In this document: positions 16,570-23,164 of the stretch, piece by piece
Position numbering within the stretch: position 1 is the first letter of the stretch
How the letters are laid out: the number at the start of each line of letters is the position of its first letter
Origin: Listeria costaricensis
GTDB taxonomy: Bacteria; Bacillota; Bacilli; Lactobacillales; Listeriaceae
DNA: 50,098 nucleotides
Direction of reading: 5' to 3'
Assembly: GCF_900183385.1 (NCBI RefSeq)
Contig: NZ_FXUT01000015.1
Span: forward strand, 1 to 50,098
Notes under the pieces: model-generated
Told to the model about the DNA's origin: nothing
Seen by the model: only the letters and a program-made list of their open reading frames with translations
Databases searched by the model: none
Translations under genes and position numbers: made by a program

Positions 16570-16816
16570 AGTTAGGTTTATTCCCAATAGAGAGGGAGAA
16601 ACATTTAAACAAACAAGCTTCATTTCAGAACGAGAGTTTGATGCAACTAAAGATCATCTTATTGAGAAAATAAATACGGTTCAGAATGAACTTGAAAAAC
16701 TACAAAGAGAATTAAAAGAGGCTGAAAAGCAAAAAAAAGTAAATAGTAATAATAGTATTACAAGTATAATCTCAGGGATAGCTGTGATAGTTGCTATTAT
16801 AGGTATATTTGTTTGA
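16562..16816 (+). CDS. Small coiled-coil protein with C-terminal membrane anchor
   Basis: 84 residues. Residues 28-60 form a coiled coil (KINTVQNELEKLQRELKEAE) and residues 66-84 a single hydrophobic segment ending at the C-terminus, so it should be tail-anchored with the coiled coil in the cytoplasm. GGAGGGG precedes the ATG, which overlaps the previous stop. Small anchored coiled-coil proteins of this shape can tether partners at the membrane; here the candidates are the HEPN or AbiH-like products. No family recognised. Confidence 0.75.
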   Translation: MSEVRFIPNREGETFKQTSFISEREFDATKDHLIEKINTVQNELEKLQRELKEAEKQKKVNSNNSITSIISGIAVIVAIIGIFV

Positions 16817-16877
16817 TTTAAAAAATACACACATTATCGTCAAAATAGACAAATAGTATACCTGAAAGGAATATAAA

Positions 16878-17966
16878 ATGATAGAAGTCACGTTTTTAAT
16901 AGGAAATGGTTTTGATATTTTACATGGAATGAAAACGACTTATAGTAATTTTTATGACTATGCTGAGAAAACTTTTAATGAAGATAAAATTAAAAGTAAT
17001 TTCTTTTATAATCAAATAAAAGAAGATGTTTCAAAGTGGTCTGATTTTGAACTGGCTATGGGTCTATCAACTTTTGATGGTGTTTCTTTTAAAGATAAAT
17101 TAAATCTAGCAAACGATACAAAAACAAATTTAAATAAAAAAGAATTTAATTCTGAGGAATTCATGAACTCGCTGCAAGAATTTCGCATGGATTTTCAATC
17201 ATATTTGAGCGCTGAACAAAAACGCATTCAAATTCCTAATATTGAGGATTCATTAGTAACTTTCTTTAAAGATCTTAAACCAGGGGCATTAAAAGATGTT
17301 AACAACCTTTTTAATCAACAGGGAGGAGATATTAAATTCAATTTTATTACCTTTAATTATACTAGCTTACTGGAATTAACTTTGAATAAAGTAAATTGGA
17401 TAAATGTATCTAATCGGGCACGAGAAATTTTTCCCAGTTTCAAATTTCAGATTATACTTGGTGAGATTGAGTATGTCCATGAGAGAATTGGATCAGGAAC
17501 ATTTTTAGGCGTAAATGATGCTAGTCAGATTAATGTAGAAAGGTTCAAAGAGGAGGATGCACAGATAATAATCAAGCCTTATTTGATTAGAGAAAATGAT
17601 CGCTATAAAATAGATCAATTAACGACAATGATTAAAAGATCAGGGTTGCTGATAATATTTGGTATGTCATTAGGGGAGACAGATAAGCTGTGGTGGGAAG
17701 AGATACTTGGTTCTATGAAAAGCCTAGACTCCTCTCAACTTCTTTTAATTCATTATTATGATAGTAATAAAAAATCATTGACAAGAAATAATCCTCGTCA
17801 ATATTTTGAGATGCAAAAAAATATTAGAAATTTGATTCTTAGATATGATAAATCTGAAAATTTAAAGGAGGTAGAGCGAATTATGACATTATGCAATAAT
17901 GATAAAATTTTTAAACATATTGATAGGAAGGAATATAGAGGACATACTGTGGATACAAGGTTTTAA
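16878..17966 (+). CDS. abiH: AbiH-like abortive infection protein
   Basis: 362 residues with the AbiH family hallmarks: N-terminal LIGNGFDILHGMKTTYSNF (GNGFD at 9-13), a central FNFITFNYTSLLE and a C-terminal LLIIFGMSLGETDKLWW. AbiH gives phage resistance in Lactococcus; its biochemical activity is not established. AAAGGA precedes the ATG, 61 bases after the coiled-coil gene. A strong terminator closes the operon. AbiH is usually described as a single gene, so the three upstream partners are unusual. The family call is firm; activity in this strain is unknown. Confidence 0.85.
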   Translation: MIEVTFLIGNGFDILHGMKTTYSNFYDYAEKTFNEDKIKSNFFYNQIKEDVSKWSDFELAMGLSTFDGVSFKDKLNLANDTKTNLNKKEFNSEEFMNSLQEFRMDFQSYLSAEQKRIQIPNIEDSLVTFFKDLKPGALKDVNNLFNQQGGDIKFNFITFNYTSLLELTLNKVNWINVSNRAREIFPSFKFQIILGEIEYVHERIGSGTFLGVNDASQINVERFKEEDAQIIIKPYLIRENDRYKIDQLTTMIKRSGLLIIFGMSLGETDKLWWEEILGSMKSLDSSQLLLIHYYDSNKKSLTRNNPRQYFEMQKNIRNLILRYDKSENLKEVERIMTLCNNDKIFKHIDRKEYRGHTVDTRF

Positions 17967-17983
17967 ATCGCAATAATGAAAGT

Positions 17984-18014
17984 GTCCAGAAATCATAATT
18001 TCTGGACTTTTTTT
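17984..18014 (+). terminator. Intrinsic terminator after the AbiH-like gene
   Basis: Perfect 10-bp stem GTCCAGAAAT (17984-17993) with ATTTCTGGAC (17998-18007), loop CATA, followed by seven T. It closes the HEPN-AbiH operon. Confidence 0.92.
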
Positions 18015-18062
18015 AATCCAACGAAAGAATGCGGCTTTTCACGCATCAAATCACTTGTTTTT

Positions 18063-18103
18063 TGTCTATAATAATAAGTATAGATTATTGTATATTTTGG
18101 ACG
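18063..18103. other. Possible resolvase (res-like) binding site
   Basis: Directly before the broken recombinase gene, TGTCTATAATAA and, inverted at the other end, CGTCCAAAATAT form imperfect 12-base half sites about 17 bases apart, the layout of a serine-resolvase subsite. TATAAT at 18067-18072 within it can serve as a promoter -10 box. Consensus-level evidence only. Confidence 0.3.
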
Positions 18104-18119
18104 TTGAGAAGGTGAGATT

Positions 18120-18702
18120 TTGAAATTAGGATATGCGATAGTTAGTACAGTTGGCCAAGATTTAGAAATGTAGATTGAAAAGCTAAAAGAAATCAATATT
18201 CAAGATGATTATTTATTGAAAAAAATCTGGAACAACAATCAGGAATCGAGAAGAGTTAGAGAAAATCATCAAGCAATCTAGAAAAGGCAATCATATTTAT
18301 GTGACTAAAATTGATCGGTTGGCCAGATCTATTATTGATTTGAATGGAATTATTCAGCGATTTAAAGAAAAAAGTGTTAATGTCACATTTTTGGATAACA
18401 ATATGACCTTTGGATCTGATACTGAGAATGATCCTATGCAACGGTTACTTTTCAATGTTTTAGGATCGTTCGCAGAATTTGAACGTGATATGATTGTCAA
18501 TCGAACAGGAGAGGGGCGACAACGAGCATTAAAAGCTGGCAAAAAATAAGGTAGAAAGGGACAACAGGATACCGAAGTAAAGAGAGCTATTGAACTTTGG
18601 AAGAATAAGAAACAAAATGGATTAGCCATTTCGGATATCGTGAAAATGACAGGTGTTCCAAAAGCAACTCTTTATAAGAAATTGAAAGAAAATAATTTAT
18701 AA
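18120..18702 (+). pseudogene. Decayed serine recombinase (resolvase/invertase family)
   Basis: Reassembling frames gives a Tn3/Hin-type resolvase of about 190 residues: GYAIVSTVGQD with the catalytic Ser, then KIDRLARSI, GSFAEFERDMI and a C-terminal Hin-like helix-turn-helix (SDIVKMTGVPKATLYKKL). It carries at least three lesions: an in-frame TAG near 18171, a one-base deletion near 18220, and a TAA at 18547-18549 where the family has an aromatic residue. The usual YARVS arginine is also changed to Ile. AGAAGGTGAG precedes the TTG start. It marks an old mobile element between the two abortive infection loci and cannot make a functional enzyme as it stands. Confidence 0.9.
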
Positions 18703-18762
18703 TTAATAATAAAAAAAGATTTTAGAGTACTATTTTTAATATTAAATTTGAATACAGCATAG

Positions 18763-18771
18763 TGATATAAT
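18763..18771 (+). promoter_or_regulatory. Extended -10 promoter of the AbiG pair
   Basis: TGATATAAT is a perfect extended -10 box 54 bases before the AbiGi start. No good -35 box is seen at 17 bases. Confidence 0.6.
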
Positions 18772-18825
18772 GAACAAATAGTATTATTAATATGCATGCA
18801 TATAGAAGGGATGTCTTAGTGAATA

Positions 18826-19686
18826 ATGACGGATCAGAAAAAAATAATTGATGTGGGAAGTCAAGATAACTATTTTGAATATCATCAGAGTGCTAATACG
18901 TTATTTCATTTTATGGGCAAATTAGAATATTTGTTATTAAGCCTAAAAAAAATATGTTTATTTCCTCGATATGTATTAGAAAATGTAGAATATTTGAACC
19001 TAGAGTATAAAGAGAAACAAATAAAGTGGGTATCGTTTCCAATGCTTTGTTTTTGTGATATAAATTTTCATATGCTTTCAATGCATGCTGAAGGTAATCC
19101 TTTAAATGGTAATAGGGATGGTTATGGAACATATGGGTTAGGACTAGATAAGAAATGGTGTGAGCAAAATGGTCTTCAGCCTATTTCTTATCTGAATGGA
19201 AAGGCTTCTCAAACGGAATCACTGCGATTATTATTCAATAGAGGATTAGATTTAAGGGCGCAAAAGAAATTTGATGAGTCCAACGAAGATCTGTATGATT
19301 TTATTTTTACTCAAGTAGCTTTATCTAAACCTTTAGGCGGGAAAATGAGGAAAGGGGAAAACGAAGTACAAAAAAACTTTCATGATGAGAGAGAATGGCG
19401 ATTTCTTCCTAATCTAGAAGGCTTAAGTTCACCAGAGTTTCTAAATGACGTAACAGACCCACAATACATGGATTATGCATCTCAGAGGGACTTATCAAGT
19501 GGGTTGCAAGTGGAAGAGGGGACCCATTTGAAGCTTGAAATAGATATTATTAAATATATTATTGTGAAAAGTGAAGACGACAGAGCTGAGGTAATTACTC
19601 TATTGGATAAACAATTTTCAAGAAGCAAGGCATTAGGAATGGCTTCAAAAATAGTTGTGTATGATCAAATGGTAAAGGACTGGTAG
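18826..19686 (+). CDS. abiGi: AbiGi-like abortive infection protein (antitoxin side)
   Basis: 286 residues resembling the lactococcal AbiGi family: an N-terminal NTLFHFMGKLEYLLLSL, then FPMLCFCDIN, YGTYGLGLDKKWCEQNG, and DEREWRFLPN. In the AbiG system AbiGi is regarded as the antitoxin partner of AbiGii. The partner gene follows after a single base. The start is weakly supported: AAGGG lies 15 bases upstream of ATG 18826, and a 10-codon GTG frame (18819-18851) overlaps it at better spacing. AT-rich, like the rest of the island. Confidence 0.8.
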   Translation: MTDQKKIIDVGSQDNYFEYHQSANTLFHFMGKLEYLLLSLKKICLFPRYVLENVEYLNLEYKEKQIKWVSFPMLCFCDINFHMLSMHAEGNPLNGNRDGYGTYGLGLDKKWCEQNGLQPISYLNGKASQTESLRLLFNRGLDLRAQKKFDESNEDLYDFIFTQVALSKPLGGKMRKGENEVQKNFHDEREWRFLPNLEGLSSPEFLNDVTDPQYMDYASQRDLSSGLQVEEGTHLKLEIDIIKYIIVKSEDDRAEVITLLDKQFSRSKALGMASKIVVYDQMVKDW

Positions 19687-19687
19687 A

Positions 19688-20908
19688 ATGAGATTTAGAA
19701 ATAGTTTTAATGAGAACGAAAGTGGAAAAAAAATAGCGCCCGATGTTTATGAAAAATTCTTAAATAGAGATTTGCCACCTAATGTTCATTATGTTACTAC
19801 TAATAATCAAGAATTCTTCTTAGTACCTAAGGATGAAGAAGGGATACTTAAGTTCAAATTTAAAATAAATGTAAAAGAACTGTTTGGTGATGTGGAGATT
19901 GCTTCAGCTAAAGATCTTGAGGAACTTTTGTATCGAACTCAAAAGATAGTAGAGGGGAAGACAAAGGATGTTATACCATCAATTGGGGAAGATGTGATAG
20001 ATCTTGATAAGATGGTTAAGATATTTGGTGAAAATGTTGAATTTGAGAATGGTAATTTTATTATAAAACCAGCCTCTTTCCCACCTCCTTTTAATATGAA
20101 TTATAAATTAGGTGATAAGAACTATTCCTTAAAATTGGTACAAAAACCTTATCAAAGCTTGACTGAGGTATTAATAGAATCAGTAGACGAAGATATTTTT
20201 CATTTTAAGTTTAAACTCTCTCACAATGATCAATGTAATGATGAACGTATTAATATGAAAATTAATGTTAGTTATAATTTTAATAATGCAGACTCTCTGG
20301 ATAGTATTATAAGGCAAAAAGAAAAGTTGATTAGTTATAGCTCTGGATATATGGAAATTTTTGGAACTAGCATAGAATTAAACGATGGAGAAAGAGATGA
20401 AAATATCCCAAAACTTGTTGATTTTTATGAGAAGCTCCAGGCTATTTCAACTACCCTAGAAAGGGAATTCGATATTAGTAAAATAATAATGAAATCAGAT
20501 TTTATAAACATGAATAAATTGTATTATTCATTTGTAAAAGATAAATACTATTATTTTCCTGAGTTAGTTGAGAAATTTAATTTGTTTTTTGGGGAAGAAT
20601 TCTCACCTGACGAGTTCTTGGATAAGAATATGGCTATTACAGGATTTGATGAGGTAGAACTCAAGTTATTAGGTCAAACATTTCAACTAAATGAACAATT
20701 TATTTTTAAGAACGCTAGGTATCTACCAACACAAAATGAAGATAATCTTGGCAATAAATTGGTATTCGAGGCATTAGATGACAAAATTCGATATCAGAAA
20801 TTATTTGAGAAAGAGAACCCCCCTAAAACTATAGATTTTAATGAACTTATACTCCACCTAAATGAAGCATGTGAGATAAAATTAGAAGAAAAGAATTTAA
20901 GTGAATAA
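19688..20908 (+). CDS. abiGii: AbiGii-like protein (probable toxin partner)
   Basis: 406 residues, close to the ~397 residues of lactococcal AbiGii. It starts one base after the AbiGi stop, with AAAGGAC as ribosome site, so the two are co-translated as in the two-gene AbiG system. The sequence is acidic, soluble and has no motif I can name; the assignment rests on position, size and the AbiGi call. AbiGii belongs to the group of abortive infection toxins inferred to act by nucleotide transfer, but I do not see a clear catalytic signature here. Confidence 0.65.
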   Translation: MRFRNSFNENESGKKIAPDVYEKFLNRDLPPNVHYVTTNNQEFFLVPKDEEGILKFKFKINVKELFGDVEIASAKDLEELLYRTQKIVEGKTKDVIPSIGEDVIDLDKMVKIFGENVEFENGNFIIKPASFPPPFNMNYKLGDKNYSLKLVQKPYQSLTEVLIESVDEDIFHFKFKLSHNDQCNDERINMKINVSYNFNNADSLDSIIRQKEKLISYSSGYMEIFGTSIELNDGERDENIPKLVDFYEKLQAISTTLEREFDISKIIMKSDFINMNKLYYSFVKDKYYYFPELVEKFNLFFGEEFSPDEFLDKNMAITGFDEVELKLLGQTFQLNEQFIFKNARYLPTQNEDNLGNKLVFEALDDKIRYQKLFEKENPPKTIDFNELILHLNEACEIKLEEKNLSE

Positions 20909-20967
20909 AACATAATGTCTATTAAAGGAAGTACATTCTGTCAAATGTTATTTTTTCTAATGAAATC

Positions 20968-20999
20968 AAAGCAGTTCATCATTTATGAGCTGCTTTTTT
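20968..20999 (+). terminator. Intrinsic terminator after the AbiG pair
   Basis: AGCAGTTCAT (20970-20979) pairs with ATGAGCTGCT (20985-20994) with one G-T pair, extended by flanking A/T pairs, followed by TTTTTT. It could also act weakly on the minus strand. Confidence 0.88.
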
Positions 21000-21169
21000 C
21001 ATTGCAAAAAAAGCGGGTTTTTCATACATTGGCATAAAAAGGGCAGTGCATTTTTCAGCTGAAGGCAATTTTGAGGAAATTCATGTATAAAATCCTGTAT
21101 AGAAATTTTTGAAGGTGCAGACGGTTTGTGAAAAACCAGAGGACCTATTATTAAAGAAAGAATATGAAC

Positions 21170-21198
21170 AAAAAAACGCCAGGAAGGATCCTGGCGTT
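21170..21198 (-). terminator. Minus-strand intrinsic terminator
   Basis: Perfect 10-bp stem AACGCCAGGA (21175-21184) with TCCTGGCGTT (21189-21198), loop AGGA. On the minus strand it is followed by seven T (A-tract 21170-21176). The plus strand lacks a T-tract, so it serves leftward transcription. Confidence 0.85.
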
Positions 21199-21342
21199 GC
21201 TGTCATGACTTTTTCTTCGCCAGATTGTTGTTCTTGGGATGAGCTTGGCGAAAAGTCTTCACAGCAAATGAGATGAATGAAAACTACCAGTTGTTTACTT
21301 CGATTTCAAGTAAATAAAAGGGAGTTCGAGAGCATATCGCCC

Positions 21343-21379
21343 TACTGTTAGATACGTCGTAAAAGCGTATCTAACAGTA
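21343..21379. repeat. Perfect 14-bp inverted repeat
   Basis: TACTGTTAGATACG (21343-21356) and CGTATCTAACAGTA (21366-21379) with a 9-base loop. No T-tract on either side, so it is not a terminator; it may be RNA structure or a protein site. TTTACTT/AAGTAAA (21294-21314) is a smaller one just upstream. Confidence 0.8.
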
Positions 21380-21394
21380 AAGAAAAATGTTCAG

Positions 21395-21428
21395 AAACAT
21401 ACTGAGTTTGGTGGAACCCAGTATGTTT
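21395..21428. repeat. Long inverted repeat with one mismatch
   Basis: AAACATACTG (21395-21404) pairs with CAGTATGTTT (21419-21428); after one A-C mismatch GTT pairs with AAC, leaving a TGGTGG loop. It follows the 14-bp repeat by 15 bases. Confidence 0.7.
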
Positions 21429-21490
21429 TGTGACAGAAATGTGAAAATAGTTGAAATATGCTATGTCTGCTCACATGATCAGTAGTATCT

Positions 21491-21511
21491 TCCACGTGGA
21501 TTGTATATAAT
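21491..21511 (+). promoter_or_regulatory. Candidate rightward promoter with palindromic operator
   Basis: The 10-bp perfect palindrome TCCACGTGGA (21491-21500) lies just before TATAAT (21506-21511). No -35 box is convincing, as in promoters needing an activator. A transcript from here would run antisense to the peptide gene and into rgg. Confidence 0.35.
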
Positions 21512-21544
21512 GTAGACATATGATCATCATTGGTCATGAACAGC

Positions 21545-21584
21545 AGCTATTGAGCTGATGGTTATGAGGCCGGGCTCAATAGTT
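21545..21584. repeat. Inverted repeat downstream of the peptide gene
   Basis: AGCTATTGAGC (21545-21555) and GCTCAATAGTT (21574-21584) pair over 11 bases with one G-T pair. In the leftward peptide transcript it would form a stem 18 bases after the stop codon, without a T-tract. Confidence 0.6.
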
Positions 21585-21601
21585 GGCTTCTTGAGCGTTA
21601 A

Positions 21602-21649
21602 TTATCCAATGAAGTAAATAACGCCAAGTTTAGATAGCAATTCCATCAT
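21602..21649 (-). CDS. 15-residue hydrophobic peptide, candidate Rgg pheromone
   Basis: A tiny frame, MMELLSKLGVIYFIG, with a near-perfect AGGAGGTGG five bases before the first ATG, the strongest ribosome site in its neighbourhood. It is divergent from the Rgg-type gene starting at 21730 and shares an 80-base regulatory region with it. Its size, one lysine, hydrophobic C-terminal half and final glycine are like streptococcal SHP pheromones (ending VGG or VVG), which are encoded beside their Rgg receptors. SHP-type peptides lack a signal peptide, as here. No similarity to a known SHP family is recognised. Alternatives: type I toxin or leader peptide. Confidence 0.5.
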   Translation of the reverse strand: MMELLSKLGVIYFIG

Positions 21650-21672
21650 AATTTCCACCTCCTGTTAGTGGT

Positions 21673-21706
21673 AAATGTATCATAAATAAAGGTAAGCGGT
21701 ACATTT
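21673..21706. promoter_or_regulatory. Candidate operator between the peptide gene and rgg
   Basis: AAATGTA (21673-21679) and TACATTT (21700-21706) are inverted across 20 bases. On the minus strand TATGAT, just upstream of the peptide gene's ribosome site, lies between them and can be its -10 box without a good -35. This is the expected place for an Rgg binding site. Confidence 0.4.
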
Positions 21707-21729
21707 TATCTCGAAAATGAAACGAAGGG

Positions 21730-22662
21730 ATGCGTTACTCAGTGGAAAAGGTGCTAGAAAACGAGATTGGATCAGTCTTGAAGCGATTAAGAGAGGAGAG
21801 CGGATTAACCAGAAGCGAATTATATTCTGGAGTTATGTCTCCAGCACACGCTCATCGAGTAGAGAATCAAAATCAAGTACCCGGCTTCTTTAAAATTACA
21901 GAAATATTAAAAAGAATGTCGCTGGATGTAGATGAGTTTCTCTTTATCGCCAACGGATACGAAATGGAAGAAACGGGCCAATTTATTCAACGATTTAAAG
22001 ACATCAGAATTACACTGAATGTTGAAATGATGCAACAGCTAAAAAAAGAAATCGATCAGACATTAGTCGAGGGCAATAAGCCGTTTCTTGAATGTCTGTC
22101 CCAGGTATTGGATAGCTATATTTATATTCAGGAAACCGATGACTGGGTAGGAGCACGAAAGAAGTTTTATCAAGTTTGGCAGATCCTCGAGAAGAAGGAA
22201 ATCTGGAACTACCAAGATATTTTGTTGATGAGCAATATATTTTATATTTTTGATGAACCGGCAATCAATCAAATTTTTAAGCGGTTAAATTTCTATTTTG
22301 AGTTATACGGTGATTTTAAGGACTTGAAAAAACTGAAAAGAGTGACGAAATATAATTATTGTTCTTTTTTAAGAGAAAGAGGGCGTCAATTAGAAAACGA
22401 GCAGCGGTTGAATGAAGTTGCAGCAGAGGCCAAACAAGCAATGGATATCCCGATGTATTTAGAATGTAGATATTATCTTTCTGAGCTACTATGGATGAAG
22501 AATATGAAGGATGTGGGACGGCGTGAAGCGAAAAGAGTGCTTCTCTTACTAGACAATTTAGAGATGGACATATTCTCCAATGATAATCGGAAAGATTGGA
22601 AAAAACTAACAGGAGAAGACTTAGAGCCGTTTCATGTAGCAGAAGAGGGATTGACATGGTAA
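21730..22662 (+). CDS. Rgg/GadR/MutR-family transcriptional regulator
   Basis: 310 residues: an N-terminal XRE-type helix-turn-helix (about 13-70, IGSVLKRLREESGLTRSELYSGVMSPAHAHRVENQ) and a C-terminal all-helical TPR-like domain (about 90-300) of the kind that binds short peptides in Rgg proteins. GAAGGGA abuts ATG 21730, so GTG 21742, giving MEKVLENEIG, may be the true start. It is divergent from a 15-codon hydrophobic peptide gene, the usual arrangement of Rgg-SHP signalling pairs. The next small frame overlaps its stop. Target genes are not evident, but the AbiG locus, the hairpin-rich RNA and the downstream operon are all near. Confidence 0.85.
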   Translation: MRYSVEKVLENEIGSVLKRLREESGLTRSELYSGVMSPAHAHRVENQNQVPGFFKITEILKRMSLDVDEFLFIANGYEMEETGQFIQRFKDIRITLNVEMMQQLKKEIDQTLVEGNKPFLECLSQVLDSYIYIQETDDWVGARKKFYQVWQILEKKEIWNYQDILLMSNIFYIFDEPAINQIFKRLNFYFELYGDFKDLKKLKRVTKYNYCSFLRERGRQLENEQRLNEVAAEAKQAMDIPMYLECRYYLSELLWMKNMKDVGRREAKRVLLLLDNLEMDIFSNDNRKDWKKLTGEDLEPFHVAEEGLTW

Positions 22663-22739
22663 AAATACAAGTGAAGGAAAGTACATTCCAAACGCATGCG
22701 ACTCAGCTGAGCAACGATGTAGCGGGGCAGTCCTTATGA
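22656..22739 (+). CDS. Truncated small protein, possibly T7SS-associated
   Basis: A 27-codon frame beginning MVKIQVKESTFQTHATQL, whose ATG overlaps the rgg stop; AGAGGGA is the ribosome site. The opening resembles the N-terminus of small type VII secretion-associated helical proteins (SACOL2603/TIGR04197-like, ~100 residues), but the frame stops early and the next 80 bases contain only fragments, so it looks like a remnant. The similarity is from memory and weak. Confidence 0.4.
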   Translation: MVKIQVKESTFQTHATQLSNDVAGQSL

Positions 22740-23087
22740 TTCACGAAGTTGTGGGCATATGGCTTACTCCAATGGGAACGCTGTACAAGATCTTCAGGTT
22801 TCTATAGGTTGAAGTTGTTATTAAACTTAAATTCTATTATAAAAGTAAAAACTACAATTTACAACACAGCCAAATGAGACAAAATAGTTCGTTTTACATG
22901 TGTACAATTTCAATATAAAGCAGCAAACAGAAGTAAGAAGCCATTTCTTAAAATGGTTCCATCTGTTCGCTGCTTTTTTGTCATGCACACAAATGAATGC
23001 GATAGGCGTCATTCGGTCTATCCAAACGGCAGCTTTATGTAATATATGTTTTAAATTTACATTTTAAAAATTTAATAAAGAAAATCA
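22740..23087. other. Intergenic stretch after rgg
   Basis: Apart from the compound terminator at 22919-22979 I see no gene in this stretch. Bases 22740-22810 may be the decayed rest of the truncated small protein. 22980-23087 is AT-rich and leads into the promoter of the next operon. Confidence 0.4.
22919..22979 (+). terminator. Large compound terminator
   Basis: AGCAGC (22919-22924) pairs with GCTGCT (22969-22974) and, past one mismatch, AACAGA with TCTGTT. Inside, CCATTT pairs with AAATGG over a CTTA loop. It ends in six T. It closes the rgg transcript. Confidence 0.85.
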
Positions 23088-23116
23088 TTTACAAAATCGA
23101 AAATCTAGCATATAAT
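23088..23116 (+). promoter_or_regulatory. Promoter of the permease-hydantoinase-mannosidase operon
   Basis: TTTACA (23088-23093), 17-base spacer, TATAAT (23111-23116). Expected start near 23123, 42 bases before the permease ATG. Confidence 0.8.
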
Positions 23117-23121
23117 TTACC

Positions 23122-23141
23122 TGTAAAAGAAAACGATTACA
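23122..23141 (+). promoter_or_regulatory. cre-like site at the transcription start
   Basis: AAGAAAACGATTACA (23127-23141) matches the cre consensus at 14 of 15 positions, inside a TGTAA...TTACA inverted repeat. Its place just after the start site suits CcpA roadblock repression of the whole operon. Confidence 0.6.
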
Positions 23142-23164
23142 AATTTAGGAGGAGAAAAAAAGCT

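Larger units (their letters stand above)
20909..21601. other. Non-coding, hairpin-rich region left of the Rgg peptide locus
   Basis: No gene of normal size is present on either strand. The stretch holds the AbiG terminator, a minus-strand terminator (21170-21198) and at least four inverted repeats, listed separately. The minus-strand terminator implies a leftward transcript, most simply one starting before the 15-codon peptide gene at 21649 and running about 480 bases. Confidence 0.6.

Noticed and set aside
16878-17966. SIR2 or NAD-hydrolase alternative for the AbiH-like gene
   Set aside because: The GNGFD start could suggest a nucleotide fold, but the combination GNGFD, FNYT and FGMSLGETD is that of AbiH rather than SIR2.
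21163-21204. 13-codon plus-strand frame MNKKTPGRILALLS
   Set aside because: It lies across the minus-strand terminator hairpin and has only a weak ribosome site; its codons are explained by the stem.
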